Part shown: positions 30,101 through 39,700 of the stretch, in pieces
Layout of the letters: every line of letters starts with the position of its first letter
Position numbering within the stretch: the first letter of the stretch is position 1
Origin: Dryobates pubescens
Taxonomy: Eukaryota; Chordata; Aves; Piciformes; Picidae
Length of the DNA stretch: 64,000 bases
Direction of reading: 5' to 3'
NCBI RefSeq assembly: GCF_014839835.1
Contig: NC_071642.1
Span: forward strand, 7,586,052 to 7,650,051
Position numbers and translations under genes: made by a program
The notes under the pieces: model-generated
What the model was told of the DNA's origin: nothing
The model's database searches: none
What the model saw: only the letters and a program-made list of their open reading frames with translations

Positions 30101-32543
30101 TTCTGGAGCCAGGCGCTGGAAGGTGTCCAGAGAAGGGCCACGAGGAGGAGCAGAGGGCTGGAGCTGCTCTGCTGTGAGGACAGACTGAGAGAGTTGGGGT
30201 TGTGCAGTCTGGAGAGGAGAAGGCTCCCAGGAGACCTAATTGTGGCCTTCCAGGATCTGCAGGGGGCTCCAAGAAATCTGGGGAGGGACTTTGGAGGGTG
30301 TCAGGGAGGGATAGGACTGGGGGGGATGGAGCAAAAGTAGAAGTGGGGAGATTGAGATTGGATGTGAGGAAGAAGCTCTTGCCCATGAGGGTGGTGAGAG
30401 ACTGGCAGAGGCTGCCCAGGGAGGTGGTGGAAGCCTCATCCCTGGAGGATTTTAAGGCCAGGCTGGTTGTGGCTGTGAGCAGCCTGCTGTGGTGTGAGGG
30501 TGTCCCTGCCCATGGCAGGGGGGTTGGGGCTGGCTGAGCCTTGAGGTCCCTTCCAGCCCTGACTGCTCTGTGATTCTGAATCAACATTGAATCATTGCTT
30601 GTGTCTACAGCAGCCAAGCTCTTTGCCTCTGAAGGATGTTCTTGTGCCTGTAGATGTGGAGTAACATGGCTGACAGTGCTGCTGCTTGTTCCCAGGGAGG
30701 GTGAATGTTCTCAGACTGTCTTGAGAGGTTTCAGGGAGAGCAGGAGGTTTTGGGATTGGGTGCCAAGTCAGGCTGCTCTTCCCCGAGAGTGAAGCAGTAA
30801 CTTCCTTTCTGTTCCTAGGCTGCTCCCAGCTCAGGAGGAATGGCAGGGGAAGAGTGAATGCAGGTAAAGAGCTTCCTCTGGTGCTCAGGGACATGGTTTG
30901 GTGGTGACCTGGCAGCGTTGGGTTAACAGTTTGGACTTGATCTTAAAGGTCTAATCCAACCAAAACAATTCTGTGGCTCTCTGAATCTCTTGACCGGGGA
31001 TGAACTTCCTAGAGAGGAGATGACCTCTGGCAGCTTCTGGCCATGGATGAGCTCTTGAAACCATTCCAGGAACAGACTCATGTTGGCCAGTGCCTGCTTC
31101 TGGCAGAGCAGTGACTCCTTCAGCCCTGCTCTTCAGGGGCAGATGAAATGTTTCCTGCTGCAAATGTTTTCCTATCACTCTGCACAGGCAAAGCCACACC
31201 TTGAGTAATGGGTTCAGGTTTGGGCCATTGAGGGCTGGAGCAAGGCCAGAGAAGGGCAACAAAGCTGGAGAAGGGTCTGGAGAGCAGGGCTGGGGAGGAG
31301 CAGCTGAAGAACCTGGGGGTGTTGAGCCTGGAGAAAAGGAGGCTGAGGGGAGACCTGGCTCTCTACAACTCCCTGAGTGGCAGCTGGAGCTAGATGGGGG
31401 TTGGGCCCTTCTGCCAAGGAACAGGACAAGAGGAAATGGCCTCAGGTTGCCCCAGGGCAGGTTTAGGTTGGACATGAGTAAAAATTTTTTTCCCAGCAGT
31501 GGTTCTCAGGCATTGTCTGAGGCTGTCCAGGGCAGTGGTGGAGTCCCCATCCCTGGAGGGGTTTGAAAGCTGTGGAGATGTGGTGCTGAGGGCCGTGGGT
31601 TAGTGATGACCTGGCAGCGCTGGGTTGAGGGTTGGCCTTGATGGTCTTGAAGACCAAAACAATTCTATGAGAGCTTCCATTACCATAAGAAGTCATCCTG
31701 TGGAAGGAAGCTGCTGGCTGGATCTTCTTGGGTGTGGGGTCATTCAGGCTGGAACAAAATGTTCCAAGTGAACTGCTGGAGGAGGTCCAGAGGAGACCAC
31801 AAAGATGAGCACAGGGCACACTGGGGAAAGTTTGGGCTGTTCAGCATGAAGGCTCCAGGGAGACCTTAGAGCAGCCTTCCAGTACCTGAAGGGGCTCCAG
31901 GAGAGCTGGGGAGGGACTTTGGACAAGGGCTGGGAGTACCAGGCTGAGGGACAAGGGCTTTGAGCTGGGAGAGGGGAGACTGAGACTGGAGATGGGGTGG
32001 GGAGACACTGGCACAGGTTGTCCAGGGAGGCTGTGGATGCCTCTCTGGAGGTGTTGAAGGCCAGTTTGGATGAGGCCTTGAGCAAGCTGGGCTGGTGGGA
32101 GGTGTCCCTGCCCGTGGCAGAGGGTTGGAACTGGATGAGCTTTGAGGTCCCTCCCCACCCATTCCATGAATCTATGAATCTGGAAGGGCTGAGTGGATTC
32201 TCAACCATCCCTTTGATGCTCTGCACCCAGAGACACTGAACTGCCATGACTTCTCCTGGCACTGACTTATACGTTTCCTTCCAGGAGCTCCAGCAGCGCC
32301 AGGAAGAGTCGGCAGCGAGGCCCCAAGGTGCAGGCACACCCCCGGGAGCTGGCCCCCGGCGCAGCCGAACAGAGGCAGCCCTGCGCTCTGGCAGCCAGGA
32401 ACTCGCAGCTTACGGTGCCTGCTGAGGAGCGGCGCAAGGGACTTTGCTTCTCCACCCAGACCCCCCAGTACCGCCCACCACAGAGATCTCCAGCAGCCAG
32501 GAAACGCAAGCGCCGGCGTAAGAAGCCTGCGGAGACAGCCTAA
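23845..32543 (+). CDS. DUSP11: DUSP11, RNA/RNP complex-1-interacting phosphatase (10 coding exons)
   Basis: DUSP11 (PIR1) is an atypical dual-specificity phosphatase that removes 5' gamma and beta phosphates from triphosphorylated RNA, mainly in the nucleus. Coding exons are 23845-23873, 24210-24285, 25500-25631, 26621-26744, 27449-27509, 28649-28695, 29306-29381, 29646-29774, 30819-30863 and 32285-32543, giving 325 residues in one frame. The family stretch [13 protein letters not shown] is in exon 2 and [10 protein letters not shown] in exon 3. The P-loop [11 protein letters not shown] places the catalytic Cys at residue 128 and Arg at 134. The tail is unlike the human one: Gln/Pro-rich, ending in a basic cluster [10 protein letters not shown], a likely nuclear-localisation signal. 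Exon 8 was placed at the GAAG acceptor because only that choice keeps the frame into the last exon and gives KN-SF-D similarity to the human protein. Exons 8 to 10 are less certain than 1 to 7. Confidence 0.95.
24594..24840. repeat. Tandem duplication in DUSP11 intron 2
   Basis: Two diverged copies of about 120-140 bases share GGCAGCCCCTGCCA, GGTGCCTG(A/G) and GAGCAGAGGCTGTCAGAGGT. Copies start near 24594 and 24737. Confidence 0.75.
25280..25437 (+). mobile_element. CR1 LINE 3' end fragment in DUSP11 intron 2
   Basis: Sense CR1 of about 160 bases from CCCCAGGGAGGTGGTTGAA to CTCTTCCAACCAAGCTGAC. It ends about 60 bases before the acceptor of exon 3. Confidence 0.85.
26125..26538 (+). mobile_element. 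CR1 LINE 3' region in DUSP11 intron 3
   Basis: Sense CR1 of about 410 bases from the GAGCAGCTCTCCTATGGGG block to CCATTCTCTGGATCTGTGAT. It ends about 80 bases before the exon 4 acceptor. Confidence 0.9.
26905..27375 (+). mobile_element. CR1 LINE with the end of the polymerase frame, DUSP11 intron 4
   Basis: Sense CR1 reaching further upstream than any other copy here. CTTCATCAATGACTTGGATG is the known CR1 block encoding the Phe-Ile-Asn-Asp-Leu-Asp motif near the end of the reverse-transcriptase region. The copy is truncated at its 3' side near the CCACATCTGGAGTCC block. Confidence 0.88.
27449..27509 (+). CDS. DUSP11: DUSP11 exon 5, catalytic P-loop exon
   Basis: This 61-base exon encodes [20 protein letters not shown]. 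It holds the whole HCxxxxxR signature: nucleophile Cys128 and phosphate-binding Arg134. Consensus TTCCAG acceptor and GTGAGT donor flank it. CR1 copies lie 75 bases before and about 195 bases after it. Confidence 0.95.
27703..28505 (-). mobile_element. CR1 LINE 3' region in DUSP11 intron 5
   Basis: Antisense CR1 of about 800 bases of a Leu/Ser-rich-looking subfamily. Markers are CCCAGCTGCTTGCCCAGGAG and TTGCTGAGCATTGCTCAGC, shared with the sense copy at 52925-53435. The terminal tail is diverged (AAGGATTAGAAGGGAGC). Confidence 0.9.
28865..29017 (+). mobile_element. CR1 LINE 3' end fragment in DUSP11 intron 6
   Basis: Sense CR1 of about 150 bases, from GGGAGGTGCTGAAAGTCC to the terminus CCATTCCAACCCCTGATTC. 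Confidence 0.88.
29110..29195. repeat. Tandem duplication of ~42 bases
   Basis: Two adjacent copies of TTGTCACAGGCTG followed by GTGAGGGGCTGAGCAGAGTC and a variant, in DUSP11 intron 6. Confidence 0.7.
29935..30580 (+). mobile_element. CR1 LINE 3' region in DUSP11 intron 8
   Basis: Sense CR1 of about 645 bases with intact terminus (CCCTTCCAGCCCTGACTGC then TCTGTGATTCTG). Same subfamily as the antisense copies at 1171-1765, 6744-7328 and 62097-62470. Confidence 0.92.
30892..30990 (+). mobile_element. CR1 LINE terminal fragment in DUSP11 intron 9
   Basis: Last ~100 bases of a sense CR1: TGGTTTGGTGGTGACCTGG to AACCAAAACAATTCTGTGG. It begins about 30 bases after the exon 9 donor. Confidence 0.82.
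31190..31672 (+). mobile_element. CR1 LINE 3' region in DUSP11 intron 9
   Basis: Sense CR1 of about 480 bases from GGCAAAGCCACACCTTGAG to ACCAAAACAATTCTATGAG. Same subfamily as the fragment at 30892-30990. Confidence 0.9.
31760..32180 (+). mobile_element. CR1 LINE 3' region in DUSP11 intron 9
   Basis: Sense CR1 of about 420 bases from the CAAGTGAACTGCTGGAGG block to CCCCACCCATTCCATGAATC. It ends about 105 bases before the last DUSP11 exon. Confidence 0.9.
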
Positions 32544-32980
32544 GGACCTCACCGAGGCGCGGCCAGGGCTGCGGCACCGCCCCGGGGGCGGCTCCGGGAT
32601 CTCTCGGCTTCAATGAGCATCGTCTCTGTAACCTCCCACCAGCAGGAGTCAGGAACTGCCAACGCAGAGTTCTTAACCCTAACACACAGCTCTTGGGTTT
32701 GACTTCCCCCCTACCCCCCCCGCCTTCTTTCCTCTCTTCCCTTTGATACTTTGACGAATCCGACAGGAATTTTGTAACCCTCTGTCGTACCAGAGACTCC
32801 CTGGGGGATGTTGGAGCATGGGCAGAGTTGGAATGAAACATCCCTTTACCCTTCAACAAAAAAAAAGGGCTTTTCCTTCGTTTCTTCGGCACGAGGAATG
32901 GGATTCGGCCTGGAACGAGATTTATTTTTGTTCCTTTCACCCACTTTTGCTAAAGTAAAGCTCCGCCGTGTGTAAAGCTC
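32544..32980 (+). other. DUSP11: DUSP11 3' UTR
   Basis: Sequence between the DUSP11 stop codon and the next CpG island. There is no AATAAA or ATTAAA. The best candidate signal is AGTAAA at 32954-32959, a weak variant, followed by a GTGTGT element at 32969-32974. Confidence 0.5.
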
Positions 32981-32999
32981 ACTCCCTGCTCCTGTTGTT

Positions 33000-33430
33000 T
33001 GTACCCTGGATGGGCCTGACGCGCCCTGCGGGAGTCACCCGAACAAAAGGCTGTGGGGCGGTGGACTCTGGCCTCGCCGCCTGCCGGTTTTGGGGTGAGA
33101 AGGGCGATTTTCGGGGTGTTTCGGAGCGGGGCGGCTCAGGGCAAGCCTCTGACGTCATGACGCTCAGCGTCCGCCCGGGGACAGGAAGCGGCCGGGCGGA
33201 AGTGAGGGCGGTGGAACGTGCCAGGATGTTGCGGCGGCTTCTGATTGGCTGTTGGAGGGGGGGCGGGGCTGCCGGCGTTGGGGCAACGAACCCGGAAGCG
33301 CTGAGGGGAAGCGGCGGCTGGCGGCTCCAGGTCAGGGCCGGGCCTCAGGCTGCGGGAGAGGGCGGGCGGGGGGGGGTCCTCTTCCTCTCGTGGGGGGGCC
33401 GAGCCAGGCAGGCTGCGCCGGAGGAGGGGT
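33000..33430 (+). promoter_or_regulatory. STAMBP: CpG-island promoter and non-coding first exon of STAMBP
   Basis: Very CpG-rich and TATA-less. It holds a palindromic CRE (33150-33157), an ETS site CGGAAGTG (33197-33204), an inverted CCAAT box ATTGG near 33244 and a further ETS-like CCGGAAGC near 33294. GGCGGCTCCAG followed by GTCAGG near 33333 fits the donor of a non-coding exon. The start site is inferred, about 33280-33300. Confidence 0.75.
33150..33157 (+). promoter_or_regulatory. STAMBP: CRE palindrome in the STAMBP promoter
   Basis: Exact TGACGTCA, followed five bases later by a TGACG half-site-like repeat. The DUSP11 promoter has the same element next to an ETS site. Confidence 0.65.
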
Positions 33431-34409
33431 GGGTGTGTCTTATCGGCATTCCCCTCATGGGCCTCCGGTCGTGAAGGGCTCTGCCTGTGGATGTCTTTCC
33501 CTCAGCAAAGGGTGTCCGCTTTGGGGCTTCCCTTGTCGTGTTGTGTGCGGCTAGGAGCCCGTGGGGGCCTTATTTAGAGGGGAAGGGCAGGGAGAGGCTC
33601 TTCTGGGAGGGACAAGCAGTCTTGGGAGCTTCTCTGCTCTTGCCTTGCACGGCAAGGGCTGTGAGAGTTCTGGAGGGCTCTAATTTATTGGGGGGGCGGG
33701 GGGGACACGGGCAGAAATCTTTCCCTCTCATGGCATTCAGTGGCTGGAGGGCATCTGTGGTTTAGGCGTTGTCTTTATCTCGAGGGGTGCTGCAGGAATT
33801 AGAAGGGGGGCTCTGGGTTGGGGCCGTCAGGAGTTATGCTGCACGGATGGTGTCTGTTCTGTGTTGAGGGGAGAACTGTGGAACTTTGGCAGGTGAGCTT
33901 TGGATTGGGATGACTGAGAGCTCTGGCTTGGGAAAGCAGCCAAACCTATCCCCTGCTCCCCATGTACAAGCTCCTCCTCCAGTGAGGAGGAGAGGCTGAA
34001 GCCCACTCTGAGCTGTGGCTCTGGCACACCCTGTAAGTGAGCAATTTGGCACAGCAACCTCTGGCAGGACTCAATCCCACAGCCCCTATTTAGGGCAAGA
34101 GGCCTGTGGAGGCCACTCCAGGATGTGGGCTGGGAAACATGGGACTGGCTGCCTTAAAAGGGGGCTTCTGCTCTGAGGTAACCCCAGAAAGGCAACTCCT
34201 CCACTGCTCAGGATCAGGACCTTTCCCCTCTTTAGGAAGGCACTGGAGTAAATCATAACCTTGTGTGTGTGGCACTTGGGTTGCAGGAAGGCTTTCAAGG
34301 TGCTCTGGATTCAGGTCTGTGATTTCCTAGAGAGTTTAAACCTTACACTACACCAGGGTGGCTTTTCCAAGGGAAAAGTGCTTTTGCTGCAGCAAAAGAG
34401 AGGATTGAA

Positions 34410-34712
34410 GGCAGCCTACAAGAAAGCTGGGAAGGCCTTGTAGTGGTAGGATGAGGGGCAATGGCTTTGAGCTGGAAGAGAGGAGACTGAGACTGAAGAT
34501 GAAGAAGAAATTATTGAGAGTGAGGGTGTGGAGAGACTGGAACAGGGTGCCCAGGGAGGCTGTGGCTGCCTCCTTCCTGGAGGTGTTCAGAGCCAGGTTG
34601 GATGAGGCCTTGAGCAACCTGGGCTGGTAGGAGGTGTCCCTGCCCATGCCTTGGTGGTTGGAACTGGATGATCTTGAAGGTCCCTTCCAACCTAAACCAT
34701 TCAGTGATTCTG
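34410..34712 (+). mobile_element. CR1 LINE 3' end fragment in STAMBP intron 1
   Basis: Sense CR1 of about 300 bases from GCAGCCTACAAGAAAGCTGG to AACCATTCAGTGATTCTGG. Confidence 0.9.
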
Positions 34713-35139
34713 GCCCTTCAAACAGTCACAGTGGTTCCTCCACTTTGCATTTGTGGGCTTGTGCCAAGAGGCTGTGGGTGAGAAGGGCTTTGTTGGAGGC
34801 AGACATGGGGATCAGGTCGAGGTGCATTCCTGGGGTGTGCCTCCCACAGCACAGGGCAGAGAGGCTGTGCCCAGGCAGGGAGCAGTTTGGGATGGAGCTG
34901 GTTGGGTAAGGACAGCTCTGCTGAGCAGCAGTGGCTGCAAAGGTGACCTTTAGCTCTGTCCTCTTCTCACTGCTGTGAGAATGGTGAATGCTGACGTGTT
35001 GGAAACACCTTGTGAAGCTGCTTCTGCTCAAGCCTGGGTGAAGCACTTTGGCCACCTCCCCCCAGACTAGAGATCAGCGCTGGTTGTGCTGTGTGGAGAG
35101 ACAACTGGGAAGGAAGCACTGCTGTGAGTGGGATTTGGA

Positions 35140-35850
35140 TCATAGAATCTCAGAATTGGTTGAGTTGGACAAGACCTTTGAAACAATCAGCTCCAACCAT
35201 TCTCTAACTCTGCCATGGCTGGAGCTAAACCATGTCCCTCAGCACCACATCTCCATGGCTTTCAAACCCCCTCCAGGGATGTGGGCTCCACCACCTCCTT
35301 GGGCAGCCTGTTGCAGTCTTTGAGAACCTTTCCAGTGAAGAAGTTTCTTCTGATGTCAAACCTGAACCTCCCCTGATGCAACTTGAGGACATTTCCTCTT
35401 GTTCTGTGCTTTGTTGCTAGGGCAGAGACCAACCCTTCCCCGGATTCATTGCCCTTCTCTGGCCCTGCTCCAGCCCTCAATGTCCTTCTTGGAGTGAGAG
35501 GCCCAACCTTGAGCCCAGCACTCAAGCTGTGGCCTCCCCAGTGCCCACCTTGGGGGCACAATTCCTGCCCTGCCTCTCCTCCCCATACCATTGCTGCTCC
35601 AGGCCAGGCTGCTGGTGGCCTTCTTGGCCACCTGGGTACCTCCCTGGCTCATCTCCAGCTGCTGGCACCCAGCACCCCCAGAGCCTTCCCCACAAGGCAG
35701 TTTCCAGCTACTCTGCCTCCAGCCTGGAGCCTTCCTGGGGTTGTGACCCAAGGGCAGGACCCAGCCTTTGGCCTTGTTCAACCTCATCCCATTGGCCTCA
35801 GAAGTGGATCCAGCCTGGTCAGATTCTTCTGAAGGGATCTGACCCCTCTG
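35140..35850 (-). mobile_element. CR1 LINE 3' region in STAMBP intron 1
   Basis: Antisense CR1 of about 710 bases with intact tail (CATAGAATCTCAGAATTGG). A block is missing near 35425, where GAGACCAACCC joins TTCCCCGGATTC, skipping roughly 120 bases present in related copies. Confidence 0.9.
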
Positions 35851-36084
35851 GATGGAGCAGACCATAGCTTGAAATCAGTTACCAAGGACTGAGCTTGAAT
35901 TTCCTGTCAACTTTCAGGTTGTAAAGGTAAAACCCAAACTGTGCCCAAAAGGACCTGAGCTTCTCCCAACTTCTCCCCTCAGACCCTAGCTTGGCCCCTG
36001 TATTAAACAGCTCTCTGCTGAGGGGGGATGAGTTCTGTCAAGGAGGGACATTCCTGAGGAGACTCCATGAGTTCCCTGGCTTGT

Positions 36085-36160
36085 GCTGGAAAGAGTGGTC
36101 AGGGATTGGCACAGGCTGCCCAGGCAGGTGGTGGAGTCCCCAGCCCTGGAGGTGTTCAGG
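36085..36160 (+). mobile_element. CR1 LINE fragment in STAMBP intron 1
   Basis: Sense fragment with GGCACAGGCTGCCCAGGCAG and GGAGTCCCCAGCCCTGG. The same block recurs about 385 bases later inside the next CR1 copy. Confidence 0.7.
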
Positions 36161-36164
36161 AATT

Positions 36165-36655
36165 CTGGGTTCACTTTTGAGCCCCTCCCAGAAGGACATT
36201 GAGGGCTGGAGCAGGCCCAGAGCAGGGCAACAAAGCTGGAGGAGGGTTTGGAGAACAGGGTTGTGGAGGAGGAGCTGAGGGAGTAGCTGGGGGTGTTGAG
36301 GCTGGAGAAGAGGAGGCTGAGGGGAGACCTCATTGCTCTCCACAACTCCCTGAAAGGAGGTTGCAGTGAGGTGGAGGTTGGGCTCTTCTCCCTCGTATCA
36401 GGTGACAGGTGGAAAGGAAATGGCCTCAGGTTGCACCAGGGGAGGGTCAGGTTGGCAATGAGGAAAAGAGTGCTGCAAGAGTGGTCAGGGATTGGCACAG
36501 GCTGCCCAGGGAGGCGGCAGAGTCCCCATCCCTGGAGGTGTCCCAGAGCCCTGTGGCCGTGGCCCCGGTTTGGTGGCCTTGGCGGCGCTGGGTTGACCTT
36601 GGGCCGGGCGACCTCAGAGGCCTGTTCCAACCCCCAGCAGCTCCACGACTCTGCC
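36165..36655 (+). mobile_element. CR1 LINE 3' region ending at the STAMBP exon 2 acceptor
   Basis: Sense CR1 of about 490 bases from TTCTGGGTTCACTTTTGAGC to CCTGTTCCAACCCCCAGCAG and a CCACGACTCTG tail. The tail ends about 18 bases before the first coding exon, so any branch point must lie inside CR1 sequence. The last 120 bases are unusually CpG-rich for a CR1. Confidence 0.9.
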
Positions 36656-36701
36656 TTCCCTTTGCCCCCAGCAGCAGTCCCCAGCCCGCCGGGCAGCGCG
36701 G

Positions 36702-39700
36702 ATGCCCGCGGCCATGCCCGACCAGGCCGAGGCCGGCCTGCCCCCGGAGGAGCGCCTGCGGAGGCTGATCCAGGCGGGCAGCGCCGTGGAGGTCAACGAG
36801 GACGTGCCCCCCCGGCGCTACTTCCGCTCCGGCGTGGAGATCCTGCGCATGGCCGCGGTCTACGCCGAGGAGGGCAACCCCGAGCACGCCTTCATCCTCT
36901 ACAACAAGTACATCACGTAAGGCCTGCGGGCTGCCCCTGCCCTGCCCCCCACTGGCAGCCCTCTCCCTCCCTCCGCCCCCCTCCCCCCCCCCGGCTGCCC
37001 TCTCTCCACCCCCCCACTGCCCTCTCCCTCCCTCCGCCCCCCTCCCTCCCCGGCTGCCCTCTCTCCACCCCCCCACTGCCCTCTCCCTCCCTTCGCCCCC
37101 CTCCCTCCCCGGCTGCCCTCTCCCTCCCTCCGCCCCCCTCCCTCCCCGGCTGCCCTCTCCCTCCCTCCGCCCCCCTCCACCCCTGGCTGCCCTCTCCCTC
37201 CCCACCCCCGGCTGCCCTCTCCCTCTCCCTCCCCACCCCCCCGGCTGCCCTCTCCCTCTCCCTCCCCACCCCCCCGGCTGCCCTCTCCCTCCCCACCCCC
37301 GGCTGCCCTTTCCCTCTCCCTCCCCCCCCACCCCCCGGCTGCCCTCTCTCCACCCCCCCCTCGGCTACCCTCTCTCCACCCTCCTCCCCAGCTGCCCTCT
37401 CCCCACCCCCGGCCTCCCGGATTGGGTTGGATACCTCTGGCCAGCTGATGATGAGTCCAGGTAGCCAAAAAGGCCACCAGCAGCCTGGCTTGCAGCAGCA
37501 GTGGTGTGGCCAGCAGGAGCAGGGCAGGGACTGTCTTCCCTGTATTCAGCACTGGAGAGGCCACAGCTTGAGTACTGGGTTTGGTTTTTGGGCTCCTCTC
37601 TCCAAGAAGGACACTGACAAAGAAGCTGGGGAAGGGTCTGGAGAACAGGGCTGAAGAACCTGGGGGGTGTTGAGCCTGGAGGAGGTTCCCTTTGAACCCT
37701 CCCTGGCTGGGAGGTCCCCTCTGCTGGTGGAGCCTTCTGTCAGCAGCAGGGAAATCTTGGCTCCCTCTGTGTCAGAGCTTCCTGGTGCTTGTCACTGCAG
37801 GGTGGTTGGAGTGGCCTCAGGTGTTGCAAGGTTGGTGGTGACCTCAATGGATGGCCAGGGGGCTGTGGGCAAGCACCTCAGTCTCAGGTGACTGCCAGGA
37901 AAGGATGGAGGCTGGTTGGTGGATTCTGTAATGAACCACCTTTGGAGGAGGAGCTCTTCTACATTGAGGTTACTACAGCTCTGGGTTCCTCCTTCAGGTG
38001 CAGGTTCAAACCAGACCTGTAGGTTTGGTTCATACAATCCTGGAACCCCAGACTGGTGTGGGTTGGAAGGAACCTTTCAAGGTCATCCAGTCAGCAGCTA
38101 GAGCTCACAGCCCCAAACAACCTGACCTGCAGTTGTGCCAGGGATGGGGCAGCTCTTACCTCTCTGGGCAGCCAGGGCCAGGCTCTCCCCACCCTCAGTG
38201 TCAAACATTTCTCCTTTCTCTCCACTCTGAATCTGCCTCTTTTAGTTCAAAACCATTCCCCCTTGGCCTGTCACAGCAGGCTCTGCTCAAAACTCTGTCT
38301 CAAGCTTTCTGATCAGCCTCTTTGTCCTGCAAGGCCACCAGAAGGTCTCCTTGGAGCCTTCTCTTCTCCAGGCTGAACAACCCCAACCCTCTCAGCCTGG
38401 CCTCACAGCAGAGGGCTTCCAGCCCTGCCAGCATTGCTGTGGCCTCCTCTGGCCCTGTTCCAACAGGTCTGTGCTGAGGACTCCAGAGCTGGCCCCACTT
38501 GTTTTACATCTCAGAACATAATCCCTCCCTACCCTAAACACACACACACATACACAGACTGTCCCAGGAGGGACACAGGGAAGAGTTCTGGGTCCAAAGA
38601 ACCTAAAGCCAAGCAATTGTTGAGTTCCTTGAGTACTGAGCACCCTTCTGGAAAGCCCCAGATCACCTCTAAAGCCAGCCAAGACCCTGTGTGGTGTTCC
38701 AGCTGTGGAGTCCCCAGCTGAGGGCCCACACACAGAATCACAGAATGTTGGAGGTTGAAAGGGATCTCCAGAGACCATCCAGTCCACCCCCCCTGCCAAA
38801 AGCAGGATCACCCAAGCCAGTCTGTACAGGAAGGCATCCAGGTGGGTTTGAAAAGTCTCCAGAGAAGGAGACTCCACAACCTCCCTGAGCAGCCTGCTCC
38901 AGGCCTCCAGCAGCCTCCATGCAGACAAGTGCAGAGCCAAATACTCTTGCCCAGGAAGGAGCCACCCTGGGGCTGAATCCCCAGTGCTGAGCTGGAGCAC
39001 ACTGTGGTGAGGTGGTGTCAGGTCTGGATGGTGTCTGAGCACCCAGAGCAGCTCCTGCAGCTGGTGCCTGTGGGTGCTGACAGCCTCACAGTGGCACAGA
39101 GCATCCTGGTCCTGTAGCTTCCTTACCCAAAGGCCTCTCCCAGTTTCACCCAGTGCCCCTCTGCTGTGCCCCTGCTGCCTGCTTACCCAGAGCCTGGTGG
39201 CATCTCAGTGGGCATCTCCCTGCCCCCATGTGCAGGATTCCTGCCCCTGAAGCCCAACACATTTTTCTGGGATTAGCTTTGCTTCCTGCCTTGCACTTGC
39301 TGAGCTTTTATGGGCATCACAGCAAGTGCCCAGACTGGGAAGTGTGAAACCCTTGGGAAGGTTTCCAGGCTGCTGCGTAGCTGGAGGAGAAACTCTTTAA
39401 ACAAAGGAGCTGAGGGCACCTTGGCTCTCCTGCTGTGGCACAGATGGGTGCTGGCCTGGGTTCTCTCCAGCAGCTTTCACATGCTCCTGGCATCTGTGCT
39501 GAGCTGGCTGCTGGGCTGCCAGGAAGGGACAAAAACCCTTCCCTCAGGGGTGTGATTCCTCCTGTGCTGATGTGCTTCTGCCCTGGATTGTCATAGAAAC
39601 ACAGGATGGGTTGGGTTGGGAGAGCTCTCTGAGATCAGCCAGCCCAACATCAACCCAGCACCACCATGGCCACCAAACCCTGGCCCCAAGTGCCATGGCC

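Noticed and set aside
36293-37654. A 453-codon plus-strand open frame over STAMBP exon 2
   Set aside because: It reads CR1, then the exon in the wrong frame, then the C-rich minisatellite. The true STAMBP frame is different and matches the family.
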